64,000 nucleotides of DNA from Deinococcus sp. KNUC1210 (GCF_022344005.1 NZ_CP092190.1:1528501-1592500), one strand, 5' to 3'. Positions 28,078 through 37,770 are shown, counted from the stretch's first letter. The notes: generated by a model from the sequence alone, not told the origin. Numbers and translations are program-made.

Positions 28078-30866
28078 TTCGCTCCCAGCAGCGTCTGCGC
28101 CGCCGTGTCTCCGGGCTTAGGCAGGTTGTCACGGATGGTCAGCAGCTCGTGTAGCGCCCGCCCGTCGTCTGCGCCATCCTGCACTTCAGCCAGCGCCTGC
28201 ATGGTCTGCCAGTAGGCTTCCGAATTCAGGAAGTCGTGGTCTGACAGGTAGTCCGACACGGCCTGACGGCTGCCCCCTTGCAGCAGTGCCACCGACTTGT
28301 GCATGGCGTCAATCATGCTGACCGCTTCGCCATTACGCGACAGACCCAGATTCTTGTTCTTGGCGCGTTCCTTGAGACTCAGCACCTTCGCCTTGTCGCC
28401 ACTCACCTTAACCAGCCCCTCAAGTCCGGATAGCTCAATCCCCACTGACTGCGCCAGCTTGCGGGCCTCGTCAGAGGGTAATTCTGAGCCGTAGCCCCAA
28501 AGCGACAGCAGCCCGAACTGGGTGGCCGCGTCTACCGCACCTAAGCTTTTTGCACCCAAGACCTGCTCTAGAGCGAACTCCATGACTATTTTGCGAACCT
28601 CATCGAGAAATTCTCCAACCTTAACTGCTTCGCCCGATACACGACGAACTTCATCGTGTTTACTGTACGATTCTAGGCCTGGGCCGATAGCGGACATGAA
28701 GAAATCTGCACCACGAATGCCGGAATCCCAGAACTCGACGAGTTGGGGCCGGATGGCATCCACCATGTCGCGGCGGACATCTTGGAAGTAGCCAATGCTC
28801 CCAGATGTCCGCTTGGTACAATTAATAAAAGTAGAAGAGGCAAGCATAGTTCTGCCTTCATTAGCCGAAAGCTTTGTTCGCATTTCGGTTTTTACTGGCC
28901 ATGAAGATTCCACTACAAAACCGGCAACTATAAGTGCATAAATAAGCGTTTCCCATGCCTCCGTCGATTTATGGGCAAAAACTATTGTAGCCTCTCCGCT
29001 TTTCTTGAGTACCCTGTGCATTTCTTTGAATGCATTGGCCATAGAATTTTCAAAGAATTTTTTTGCTTCATCATTATTATCGTCGTGTCTCGATGGATTC
29101 TGAACAGCTTCTTGAGCTTTAGGAGTTAGAGGAGTTCTAAAATGTTCAGGGTACAAATATCCAATATTTCTTTTCATCCATACATAGAAGAAATCTGATA
29201 ATTCGGCGTAGCTAATCGCGTCATAATAAGGAGGGTCCGTTACTATGGCGTCGATATATTCGTCTTCAAGGGGAATTTTGGTTGCCGAGCCCCGTAGTGT
29301 TGTTGCAATATTTTTTGATGATTTTGAGGTGTTTTTTATGCCAGTCAACACAAATTCTAATGCCCAACCATAGCTCCCAGTGAGGCTACCTATTGGATTT
29401 GTTTCGGCATAATCCCACACCATAGGGATGGCTTGGCGACCAAAAGTGTTAGTTACACCCTCGTCATCATTTCCCCATCTACACAAAGATGAACCATAAT
29501 CGGCCACCTTGTCGAAGGCAAGAGATAAGTATGTCGTAATTACCTGACAGTAATCTTTGTCTAACCCAATTTCAATCGTGTGTTGATTACACGCATATAT
29601 CGCATTTGAGTAAGTTACCAGTGCAAGAGATTGCCGAGGATTGAATATCTCCCCCCAACTTTCAATGCCGTATATAGGGGGCCGAATCTCGCGGCGCCAG
29701 CCTAACATTGGTTCATCAGGAAGACTTGAATACTGTCTCCGCTGCAAAGTAGCTTCAGCGAATCTTTCGGCAACCTGCTCTCCAAGAGCTAATTCTTCTG
29801 AAGATGGTACACGGTAAGATTTAGATGCCTTTGTTCCACTATTAAGTGTTACGGTTGCTATCTGTTTTTGTCCCCAAGTTTTCGCCTTCGCTTGTTGACG
29901 AACGATAGCTACCGAAATAACTGTGTTGCAATAGGGACAGGTAACATTTCCCCCATCCACCGTGCCTTTACTAGGCCAATCATCGCCTTCATCGACCTCT
30001 TCAACCTGAAAGCTAACTGACTTTTGACTCTGATTCCATGAAGGGTAGAGAGCAAGCCTTCTTTTCTTTTTTTGAACTAGCCACCATTGCCTTACTGTGG
30101 GCACTTCAGCTCTACAAGCAGGGTTGGTACAGGTCACTGTCCTGGCCCACAAGTATGCCACCGGCACTTTTCCATCCTCATCAGGCGGATAAAACTCCTG
30201 CAATTCTGCCCGCGCCTTCTCCAACACCCATTCACCCCAGTAGCGCACATCAGTCGCCAGTGGGTTCTGCTTATACGCCCGCTCCCACTCGCCCTCGCTG
30301 CTGCTTATACCCAACCCGCCCTGCTGCGTAGCCTTGCCCTTGTTCTTGGCACTCACCTTGCCCACGCTGCTCGCCTGTGCCTGCCGGTCTTTCTCGAAGA
30401 TGTACTCCGGCACAGGGCGACTGTTCGGTTGCCCGAACTTCTGCGGAAACTCCAGCGTGGCCTTCTGGATGATGTGGGCCACCGGGTTCAGGTCAAGGCT
30501 GTATACCTCGCAGCCCAGTCGCAGGGCTTCCAGCGGAATGGCCCCGCCACCACCGAAGGGGTCGAGCACCTTGGGAGGCACGCCACCGTTGGCCTCCAGC
30601 ACCTTGCGCCGGGCCTCCAGAATGTCGGAGCTGTTACCGTCCTTCACCGCTTCCCAGGGCACGATTTTCTTGACCAGCTCGTAGTTCTCGTCGGTGTCGG
30701 GCACCAGCGTGGCGAACACGGCGGCGCGGCAGGCAGCCAGCGGGCGGCGTGCCCACCAGATGTGCAGCGTCGAAATGTGCCCGTGCCGGATGCTCTTCTC
30801 GCGTGCCGATTCGGTGCTGACCTCAGCCAGCGGCAGACGGTGTTCAATAAGACGTTTGTATGCCAT
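28074..30866 (-). CDS. DUF1156 adenine-specific DNA methyltransferase
   Basis: 930 residues, large N6-adenine (or related) methyltransferase. The DUF1156 N-terminus (IEHRLPLAEVSTESAREKS) is followed by motif I, VLDPFGGGGAIPLEALRLG (residues 100-118), zinc-ribbon cysteines (around CTNPAC and CPYC) and the catalytic motif IV, VTDPPYYDAISYAELSDFF (about residue 540). The middle of the gene, about 28560-30070, is strongly AT-rich, unlike both ends, which suggests an exchanged target-recognition part. The stop overlaps the DUF499 start (4 bases). It is the first gene of the long coupled operon and would protect host DNA or mark the defence target. Confidence 0.88.
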   Translation of the reverse strand: MAYKRLIEHRLPLAEVSTESAREKSIRHGHISTLHIWWARRPLAACRAAVFATLVPDTDENYELVKKIVPWEAVKDGNSSDILEARRKVLEANGGVPPKVLDPFGGGGAIPLEALRLGCEVYSLDLNPVAHIIQKATLEFPQKFGQPNSRPVPEYIFEKDRQAQASSVGKVSAKNKGKATQQGGLGISSSEGEWERAYKQNPLATDVRYWGEWVLEKARAELQEFYPPDEDGKVPVAYLWARTVTCTNPACRAEVPTVRQWWLVQKKKRRLALYPSWNQSQKSVSFQVEEVDEGDDWPSKGTVDGGNVTCPYCNTVISVAIVRQQAKAKTWGQKQIATVTLNSGTKASKSYRVPSSEELALGEQVAERFAEATLQRRQYSSLPDEPMLGWRREIRPPIYGIESWGEIFNPRQSLALVTYSNAIYACNQHTIEIGLDKDYCQVITTYLSLAFDKVADYGSSLCRWGNDDEGVTNTFGRQAIPMVWDYAETNPIGSLTGSYGWALEFVLTGIKNTSKSSKNIATTLRGSATKIPLEDEYIDAIVTDPPYYDAISYAELSDFFYVWMKRNIGYLYPEHFRTPLTPKAQEAVQNPSRHDDNNDEAKKFFENSMANAFKEMHRVLKKSGEATIVFAHKSTEAWETLIYALIVAGFVVESSWPVKTEMRTKLSANEGRTMLASSTFINCTKRTSGSIGYFQDVRRDMVDAIRPQLVEFWDSGIRGADFFMSAIGPGLESYSKHDEVRRVSGEAVKVGEFLDEVRKIVMEFALEQVLGAKSLGAVDAATQFGLLSLWGYGSELPSDEARKLAQSVGIELSGLEGLVKVSGDKAKVLSLKERAKNKNLGLSRNGEAVSMIDAMHKSVALLQGGSRQAVSDYLSDHDFLNSEAYWQTMQALAEVQDGADDGRALHELLTIRDNLPKPGDTAAQTLLGAN

Positions 30867-30928
30867 GTAGGCTACAGAATACCCGCATGAGAGCGTGATT
30901 CCTGCTCATTTTTCGGCAGCCCGATTGG

Positions 30929-30957
30929 TTGACTAAACCAGAATCGTGTCCTGTACC
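30929..30957 (+). promoter_or_regulatory. Likely promoter for the ORF at 30967
   Basis: TTGACT at 30929-30934, 17 bases, TGTACC at 30952-30957. The ATG at 30967 is 9 bases after the -10, so the transcript would have almost no leader. Confidence 0.45.
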
Positions 30958-30966
30958 ATGCAGCCC

Positions 30967-31344
30967 ATGTCAGACGACCTGAGCACGGCTTTCTTCTTCC
31001 AAGGCACCACCCGACTGGACGGACGCGGCGGACTGGTGGTTTATCCGGGCAAGGTAGTCGGAACGTTTGTGCCCGGTATCCCTAGCCCATTCAAACCCGA
31101 TTCCACAACGTTGTACGGCTATGCAGGAGCCATTCAGGAGTATCAGGGCGCGCAGTTCGTGGCCACCGAAGTTGGCATCTACAAAAGCACCACTCAGATG
31201 GGCGGCATCACGAAGATTGAATTCCGGGTCGAGCGCATCTCGGCGGCCTTGCAGGCAACCACGCTGGAGGAAGCAGTGCAGCTCTGGGAAGCCGAACTGG
31301 AAAGGCGACTGGCAACACGCGGCAAGCTGACGCCTGGACTGTAG
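30967..31344 (+). CDS. Hypothetical protein, 125 aa, single plus-strand gene in the defence block
   Basis: A compact beta-rich protein (STAFFFQGTTRLDGRGG, repeated Gly and Val) with a helical end (LEEAVQLWEAELERRL). No family recognised. The ATG at 30967 is chosen because of the promoter just before; ATG 30958 and GTG 30946 are in frame. It is divergent from the DUF1156 gene and convergent with the AlbA_2 gene. It could be a regulator or an accessory part of the system. Confidence 0.6.
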   Translation: MSDDLSTAFFFQGTTRLDGRGGLVVYPGKVVGTFVPGIPSPFKPDSTTLYGYAGAIQEYQGAQFVATEVGIYKSTTQMGGITKIEFRVERISAALQATTLEEAVQLWEAELERRLATRGKLTPGL

Positions 31345-31460
31345 TGAGTAGAAATTCCACCGAGTATTCCACCAGTGACTGGGAATTTTCCGAATTGAAT
31401 TCCGAGTTACGCGGGGCGGTGTCAGGGTCAATACCGTGCCAGACGTTTCATCCCCACACC

Positions 31461-33215
31461 CTAGGGATTGAACCTTTCCATTTTTTCCGAGTTGGATTCC
31501 GAGTTGGATTCCGAGTTAGATAGAGCCCGTGCTGAGACGTAATAGGCATATCGTCCCTTCTGACCCAGAACAATCTTGCCCTCATCTCGCATCCGCCGCA
31601 GCAGATAATCGGCTTGGCTCGCATCTATTCGGCAGAGCTTTTCGACCTCGGCACGGGTCACCCGCTCGCGAGTCTGAAGGAAATCCAGCACCAGGCTTTC
31701 CTGCTGGGTTTCGTCCAGCCCTTTGCGGTACAGGTAATCGGAATCACGGTCGAGTTCCTGATAAGCGTCAGCACTCAGATGAAAGGTGTGCTTCCGCCGT
31801 CCCCGGCGTTCCAGCAGGCCCCAATCCACCATCTCCTCCAGAGTCCGTCTGGCCCGCAATTCATCACCTTCAAGCAGGCTGGCGGCGTCTTGAACGTCCA
31901 GCTCCTTGAGCCGGGACAGATGGTGCAGCACCAGCAGGTGTGCCCAGTCCATGCGCTGGTGCTTGTCCTGCGCCCGAATGACCATCTCGATGAATTTCGC
32001 GTCTGCGGCACCACCCGGAATCGTGACCGTCACCTTTCGCATCGTGGAACGGTAAGTGGGAGCAGGGCGTCCCAGGCTCAGGACATCCTCAAAGATGCGG
32101 GGAATGCCGCGCCCGCTCCGCTCGACAAGACCCAGATGCCTGAATGCTTCAGCCAGATGCTCGTTGCGGGGGATGGAACCGCTGGTCAGGATGGTCTTGT
32201 CGGTCACACCGTCTACCAGCCCTCCAGGACTGGAGATTTCCAGGTCGCCATCACGGTCCTTGAATTGGAACAGGACGGCACCGAGCAGGGTGTAGTCACG
32301 GTGTACCAGGGCATTGGCGAATGCTTCTCGGACAGCGCGTCGGGGATAGCGAGGTATCGCCGTGCGTTGCAGATTGAGTCCCAGATTGACTTCACGTTCC
32401 GTATTGCGAGCGATGAAAAATCCCTCGAACCGCTCCCAGATACGTAGGAGAGGCTCACGGTAAAAGTCATTGGCCGTGACCCCTCGGCCAGGGTCCAGGT
32501 CCTGTAACGCCACCGAATGAACTGGTACATGCATTTCCAGCGCTTCCTGGGTTCCGGCCAACAGCAGCCCCAGGATAGTCGGCACGAACTTTCCCTCATG
32601 GCGCACGATGAGCTTGAGCGCCACCGCCAGGTCATGGTCGTTCAGCTCCGCCAGATTCTTGGTCGCCTGTGGCTGGGCACGAATGAAGGTACGGATGCGG
32701 TCCAGTTCGGCACGGGAGATGTCCTCGAAGCTCAGCTCTGGAAGCGCACGGGCCGAATGGTCGTAGAGGCCGCGTGTGGCCCGGAGCGAAACGAGTTCAT
32801 CCGGCCCGACAGGAAGACACTGCGGCTTGCCATCCGGGCCGATACCCCGCCGTAAGGTGACCGACCTGCTGGTCGATACAGGAGCCTTGGCCCGCGACAC
32901 CTCGACGACGGCAACCGTTCCGCTGGACGTCGCAACGAAATTACAGCGGATATCTGGCGGCATGCTGCCCAGCAGATAGTTTCGCAGGGCACTGGCCAGA
33001 GCGCTGGCCGAAGAGGCCGCGTGCTTGTCGTGCAAACCAGTAATGTGGCCACTATCTTCAACACCGATGAGTAGGTGCCCCCCTTCATGGTTGGCGAGGC
33101 AGACCACCGCTTCCTGCATGTCATGGTCAGACAGACCCTGCTGACGGTCACTCTTGAATTCGACGGTCAGAGTTTCGCCGCCAGCAATCAGGTCGCGCAG
33201 TTCCTGCTCAGTCAT
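31461..33215 (-). CDS. AlbA_2 (Schlafen-type) DNA-binding ATPase-like protein with HTH end
   Basis: 584 residues. N-terminus LTVEFKSDRQQG and GGHLLIGVEDSGHITGL give the AlbA_2/Schlafen-AAA_4 fold. The second domain has an ATP-binding regulator pattern (REAFANALVHRDYTLLG and RSGRGIPRIFED), as in ATP-dependent HTH regulators of the COG2865 type. The C-terminal 200 residues hold winged-helix-like parts. The last residues are a perfect short repeat, SNSESNSESNSE, coded by a 12-bp repeat (31487-31521). It may regulate the island or be an RNA/DNA-processing effector. Its start lies about 90 bases downstream of the PLD gene stop. Confidence 0.75.
   Translation of the reverse strand: MTEQELRDLIAGGETLTVEFKSDRQQGLSDHDMQEAVVCLANHEGGHLLIGVEDSGHITGLHDKHAASSASALASALRNYLLGSMPPDIRCNFVATSSGTVAVVEVSRAKAPVSTSRSVTLRRGIGPDGKPQCLPVGPDELVSLRATRGLYDHSARALPELSFEDISRAELDRIRTFIRAQPQATKNLAELNDHDLAVALKLIVRHEGKFVPTILGLLLAGTQEALEMHVPVHSVALQDLDPGRGVTANDFYREPLLRIWERFEGFFIARNTEREVNLGLNLQRTAIPRYPRRAVREAFANALVHRDYTLLGAVLFQFKDRDGDLEISSPGGLVDGVTDKTILTSGSIPRNEHLAEAFRHLGLVERSGRGIPRIFEDVLSLGRPAPTYRSTMRKVTVTIPGGAADAKFIEMVIRAQDKHQRMDWAHLLVLHHLSRLKELDVQDAASLLEGDELRARRTLEEMVDWGLLERRGRRKHTFHLSADAYQELDRDSDYLYRKGLDETQQESLVLDFLQTRERVTRAEVEKLCRIDASQADYLLRRMRDEGKIVLGQKGRYAYYVSARALSNSESNSESNSEKMERFNP
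31487..31521 (-). repeat. 12-bp tandem repeat in the C-terminus of the AlbA_2 gene
   Basis: CCGAGTTGGATT occurs twice in full and once with changes (about 2.9 copies). It codes Ser-Asn-Ser-Glu units. Confidence 0.85.
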
Positions 33216-33307
33216 TCCAACCAGCATAGCCTGCGCTCACAGCAGCCGCTGCTGCATCCTGACCTGCTGCATGGCCAGGGCGAGCGGACCGCCCATATCA
33301 TCTGGCT

Positions 33308-34423
33308 CTACCAGGGAAGAAAGAACTGAGCACTGACCTTGAAGGGGTCACGGCTGATGTACTCCTTGAATGCTTTCGTGGCCTGTAGGGCCGCCTGCTC
33401 GGTGTTGAGCGCCACGCCTCTGCGCGATTCAGTCAGAAAGCGGGCGAAGGCACTCTGGAACCGCCTGGTGAAGTCAGTACACAGGTGGTCATGTTCCTGC
33501 TTCAACTCCCTGTCGAATCTGTCTCTGGCGCGTTGTTCGAGGGTGGACAGAAACGCGGTCACCTTCAGCTTGTCCTCGACCCGTAGAACATACAGACCGC
33601 TCGTTCCGGGAACATCTTCCAGCAGGTCGTTCAGCTTGCGCTTCTCAGCCTGCATGAAGGCGCGAAAGCGGCTGGCCAGACTGGTTTCCGGGTCGATGAA
33701 TTCCACGCTGGGATATTTCACCCGGTCCTTCTGCACCACCTCGTTGGCATGCCCCAGCCAGTCGGGTGAGATGGTCAATTGCCCCCCCAGCAGCCGGAAC
33801 GACAGGCGCAGCGCCAGCACACCGAGGTCGGCACTGCCGAGCAGCAACTCGCGGAACTTCTCGCGTTCCTCGACCAGCCGTTCCAGCTCCCGCTGAACGT
33901 CACTGACGGAGAAGGGCTTGCTGTTGGCCCACAGAGATTCCAAGTCCGCACAGGCTTTGGCTGTCAGTGGGTGAGGACCACTCATGGCTTCCAGACTGCT
34001 GTGATGCCACCCATGGCCATGTTCACCGCGTCCCGACAGGTTGGCGCTGCCCAGCCACAGATGGCCGTGCCCGTCCTGCTCGCGGGCATAGACCTTGGCA
34101 TGCAGAGTCGGCATTCGGCGCACCTCCACGCCCCATTCCTGAAACGCCTGTACCGCCTCCAGCTTCGATGTTCCAGACAGGAAATCTTCGGCATTGCCCC
34201 GGATGAGTAGACGGTCTCCCAGCTGAACCAGCCCCAATAGGTCAGCCTCACGGGTGGTCAACCAGGGCGTGACCAGCCAGCGCCGTCCAGGACCATCGAG
34301 GTCAGCCAGCACCGCCCGCCAGCCGACACCGAGATGAATCAGGTCAGCGACGGGGGCGACTTGGCTGGCAGGTTGTCCAGCAGGCACCAGCACGCTGTTA
34401 AACAAACTCCGCTGTTCACTCAA
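33308..34423 (-). CDS. PLD-family nuclease (DrmC-like)
   Basis: 371 residues. A single phospholipase D active site is present: TLHAKVY (His108-x-Lys110), then GSANLSGRG (Gly125-Ser-Ala-Asn). One HKD motif per chain implies a dimer, as in the Nuc/DrmC group. The C-terminal half is helical, rich in charged residues. The gene overlaps the SNF2 helicase gene by 4 bases (ATGA). PLD proteins with SNF2-type helicases occur in class 1 DISARM and related arrays, so a role in foreign-DNA handling is likely. Confidence 0.82.
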   Translation of the reverse strand: MSEQRSLFNSVLVPAGQPASQVAPVADLIHLGVGWRAVLADLDGPGRRWLVTPWLTTREADLLGLVQLGDRLLIRGNAEDFLSGTSKLEAVQAFQEWGVEVRRMPTLHAKVYAREQDGHGHLWLGSANLSGRGEHGHGWHHSSLEAMSGPHPLTAKACADLESLWANSKPFSVSDVQRELERLVEEREKFRELLLGSADLGVLALRLSFRLLGGQLTISPDWLGHANEVVQKDRVKYPSVEFIDPETSLASRFRAFMQAEKRKLNDLLEDVPGTSGLYVLRVEDKLKVTAFLSTLEQRARDRFDRELKQEHDHLCTDFTRRFQSAFARFLTESRRGVALNTEQAALQATKAFKEYISRDPFKVSAQFFLPW

Positions 34424-37400
34424 GATGTCGCCCCTTCCTGACTCGATTCTTCAGCCTGTTCTGTTTCGGCCCCGGCCCGCTGCCAGTCGGCTACTGGAAT
34501 CACGTAATGAACCACGGTGACTGCCTCTCCGGGCTGAAGCTTTGCCGCTGGGTTCTGAATGACCGTCAATGTAGGCGTGGTCAGGGCATGGGTCACGACA
34601 TACAGGAAATAGCGTTCCCCCAGCCGCCCGGCGGTAATCCATTCGTTCGGCGTCAACACCACTGCGCCCACGCCTGCCCGCCCCTTCACCTCGATGTACC
34701 GCAGGGCGGTGCCGTCTGCGGCATCGCTGCGGATGTCGTAACCGACGTTTTCGGCACTCACGTCGAACGGCACGCGACCCTCGGCTGCTTCATGCTCTGC
34801 CGTGACGCGCATTCCGGCCAGTTCCACCGCCTTGCGAACAGCGGGGTCCTGCTCATTGGGCAACCCCTGCTCGGCAGGCACCAGCGGCTTCACCAGCGCC
34901 AACGCCAGCAGGTGGGCCGTCTCCGGATGCAGTAGGCTCTCCTGTTCCAGTTCGGCACTCAGCGCCGCTCGGCGTTCGACCAGTTCTCGCTGTCGGCGCT
35001 CCTCCTGACTGATGGCGAGCTTCATGTCACTGCCCTGCATCGCCTTGAGCTTGTGCTGCGCCAGCTTTTTGGTGGACTCCCGCAGCAGGTGGTCGAGACT
35101 CCGGAGACCGTACCGCCGCCGGATATCCACCTCATGCAGCCGTTCAGTGGTGACCTCTTCGAGGAACGGGTCGAGCTGGGTCGCGTACAGCCAGTCCTGA
35201 AGCCCCGCTGTGGCCGCCTGAGCATCCAGCGTTGTCCCGACGGGTCTGGAGGGCAGCGCATCCACCAACGTTCGGGCTGACACAGGGGTGGTCTCCGGGT
35301 CACTGCCCGGCTGGTGCAGCGCCGAGAACATCCGGCGGGACGCCGTCTGTCCCAGCCCATCTGTGACCGCCAGCTCGTAGAACCCCAGTACGCCCGGCTC
35401 CGTCAGGCCGTTCAGCTCAAAGGTGGCCCCCTGGCGCAGGGCAGGCTGCGCGAGCGACAGAATCTCGTCCATCACCAGGTCGAACAGCGGATGGCCGGGA
35501 GCCAGGAAATCGGCGTCGAACGCGGCGTTCTTGTCGAAGGTCGCTTTGAGGTAGTCGGCCACCACGCCCACCCGCTTGCGCCGCAGGTCGAAGGGCACCC
35601 GAAGTCGCCACAGCCCGTCTTGCCGCCGGGTCGCCTCGCCGCCCAGCTTCTGAAGGGCCTGAATGAAGAAGCGGGAGGTGTACTCCGGCTGGATGCGCGT
35701 CAGGTCGCTGCGCTCGCGTTCGGCCCGCAACCTCGACAGGTCGAGATGGCGCTTGGCCAGGGCTTCAAGCGTCACCTCCTTGAGATACTCCACGCGGTCT
35801 GGTGACAGACGTGCTTCGACCATCGCCTGTATCTCGGCCAGACTCCGCCGGCCCAGCAGGTGGTCGAGCATGAGCTGTTCCAGGTCAACGTCGCCCAGCA
35901 GTTCACCGACCACGTCGTAGACTCGGTCGGAACCGAGCTGTTCGCGCATGATTTCCAGCTTGGCGAGCACCAGCGACAGCACGTCCCCTTCCCGTGTCCC
36001 TTCGGCCACCAGGTTGTGAATATGCACCTCGAACTTCTGCCCGTAGCGGTGGATGCGGCCCATCCGCTGCTCCAGCCGCGTCGGGTTCCAGGGCAGGTCG
36101 TAGTTGACCATCACCGAACAGAACTGCAAGTTGATGCCTTCCCCTGCTGCCTCGGTGGCCACCATCACCTGCGCCTCGTCGCGGAACTGTCGTTCGCGCA
36201 GCACCCGCTCTTCCAGATTGAGGCTGCCGTCGATGCTGGTGACTGCGTAGCCTTTCTTATCCAGCACCCCCACCAGAAAAATCAGGGTGTCCTTGTGCTC
36301 GGTAAAGACCAACAGCTTCTCCTGGCCGAGACTCGTCAGCACTTTCAGCAGCTCGGTCAGCTTGCGGTCCTGTTCCAGTCGGGCCAGGAACCGGGCTTCC
36401 TTGCTGAGCGATTCCAGCTCTCTGATTTCCGCTTCCAACTGGGGAAGGTTGCGGGCCAGCGTCAGACGCTCGGCAATACGGTCTTCTAGCTCCCAGCGCT
36501 GCTCTTCGGGCAGGTCTTCCAGTTCGTCCTCCGTCAGGCCGAGGTAGGGGTCTTCGGCCAGATTGTTGACCTCGTCCTTGAGCGTCATCAGCCGCTTGTG
36601 ACGGTTCTCCAGCGATTTGGCAATGGCATAGCTGCTGCTGGCAAGGCGGCGCTGCAACACGGTCATGGCCAACCCGACATTGCGCTTTTTGTCCTCCCAG
36701 GCAAGCCGAAAGTGCTTGGTCACGTAGTCGGTGACGTGCTCGTAGAGCTGCCGCTCGCTAGCCGACAGCCGGAACTGCGGCGTGTGGACGTAGCGGGGCG
36801 GAAAGAGCGGTTTGCCGTCGAAATCCGTCATGTCTTCCTTGAGACGGCGCAGCATCACCGGGTTCTCGCCCTTGGCTGCCGCCTCCTCCAGGAGCTTGGT
36901 GGTGGCGAACAGGTCAGGTTCCAGCAGATTCAGCAGCAGCCGGAACTTCTCGTTGTCACCCTGATGAGGCGTGGCGGTCAGCAGCAGCATGTGGGCGCTG
37001 GTCTGCGACAGGACCTCGCCCAGCCGGTAGCGCTGTGAGCGCTTGATTTCGTTGCCGTACTTGGTGGCCGACAATCGGTGCGACTCGTCCACGATGACCA
37101 TATCCCAGTGAACCCGCTGAAGCTGTTCCAGGTTGGCGTCCCGCTTGGCGAAGTCCACGCTGGTGACCACGAACGGCTGCGATTCCCAGGGATTCTCGCC
37201 GTAGGCCAGACCGGTGATGTCGCGGTTGATGACCTGATACTGTTCCCCGAACTTGTCCCGCAGCTCGCGCCGCCACTGGTCGGTCAGGTTGGCGGGCGTC
37301 ACGATGAGCACGCGAGAGAGCAGGCCTCGGTACTTGAGTTCCTTGAGCAGCAGTCCGGCCATGACGGTTTTGCCTGCGCCGGGGTCATCGGCCAGCAGGA

Positions 37401-37770
37401 AGCGAATGCGGGGCTTCTTGAGCAGCACGCCGTAGACCGCCTCAAGCTGATGCGGCAGGGGGTCGATACGGCTGGCCGACACGGCGAAGAACGGGTCGAA
37501 GGTATAGCCGAGCTGGATGCGCCGGGCCTCGACACCGAGCGAGAACAATTCAGGGTCGGCCTGAAAATCGGTGGCCTCATGTCCCAGATGTTCCTGAATA
37601 GCGCTCAAGGTGACTGCGTCCAGCAGCAGGCGGTGGGTACGGCGTGACGGCTGCCCTTCGGCAATCACGCTGTAGCGTGCGCCCATCGGTTCGATACGGA
37701 GAATGCGGACGGGTTCCGGCCATACCGGCCAGCGAATAAAGCGGTCAACCAGGGTTTCAAAAGAGGACAT
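34420..37770 (-). CDS. SNF2-family helicase with C-terminal DUF3883 (DrmD-like)
   Basis: 1116 residues. Motif I is LADDPGAGKTVMAGLLLKEL (residues about 126-145), motif II VIVDESHRL (228-231), motif III LLLTATPHQGDN and motif VI QRMGRIHRYGQ. The C-terminal 110 residues match DUF3883: GYDIRS, RYIEVKGR and NEWITAGRL, where Asp and Glu-x-Lys resemble a nuclease-like core. RBS AAGGAG lies 7 bases before the ATG. It is the first gene of the second minus-strand block (helicase, PLD protein, AlbA_2 protein). This is the arrangement of DrmD-like helicases, but no DrmA or DrmB homologue is present. Confidence 0.85.
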   Translation of the reverse strand: MSSFETLVDRFIRWPVWPEPVRILRIEPMGARYSVIAEGQPSRRTHRLLLDAVTLSAIQEHLGHEATDFQADPELFSLGVEARRIQLGYTFDPFFAVSASRIDPLPHQLEAVYGVLLKKPRIRFLLADDPGAGKTVMAGLLLKELKYRGLLSRVLIVTPANLTDQWRRELRDKFGEQYQVINRDITGLAYGENPWESQPFVVTSVDFAKRDANLEQLQRVHWDMVIVDESHRLSATKYGNEIKRSQRYRLGEVLSQTSAHMLLLTATPHQGDNEKFRLLLNLLEPDLFATTKLLEEAAAKGENPVMLRRLKEDMTDFDGKPLFPPRYVHTPQFRLSASERQLYEHVTDYVTKHFRLAWEDKKRNVGLAMTVLQRRLASSSYAIAKSLENRHKRLMTLKDEVNNLAEDPYLGLTEDELEDLPEEQRWELEDRIAERLTLARNLPQLEAEIRELESLSKEARFLARLEQDRKLTELLKVLTSLGQEKLLVFTEHKDTLIFLVGVLDKKGYAVTSIDGSLNLEERVLRERQFRDEAQVMVATEAAGEGINLQFCSVMVNYDLPWNPTRLEQRMGRIHRYGQKFEVHIHNLVAEGTREGDVLSLVLAKLEIMREQLGSDRVYDVVGELLGDVDLEQLMLDHLLGRRSLAEIQAMVEARLSPDRVEYLKEVTLEALAKRHLDLSRLRAERERSDLTRIQPEYTSRFFIQALQKLGGEATRRQDGLWRLRVPFDLRRKRVGVVADYLKATFDKNAAFDADFLAPGHPLFDLVMDEILSLAQPALRQGATFELNGLTEPGVLGFYELAVTDGLGQTASRRMFSALHQPGSDPETTPVSARTLVDALPSRPVGTTLDAQAATAGLQDWLYATQLDPFLEEVTTERLHEVDIRRRYGLRSLDHLLRESTKKLAQHKLKAMQGSDMKLAISQEERRQRELVERRAALSAELEQESLLHPETAHLLALALVKPLVPAEQGLPNEQDPAVRKAVELAGMRVTAEHEAAEGRVPFDVSAENVGYDIRSDAADGTALRYIEVKGRAGVGAVVLTPNEWITAGRLGERYFLYVVTHALTTPTLTVIQNPAAKLQPGEAVTVVHYVIPVADWQRAGAETEQAEESSQEGATS

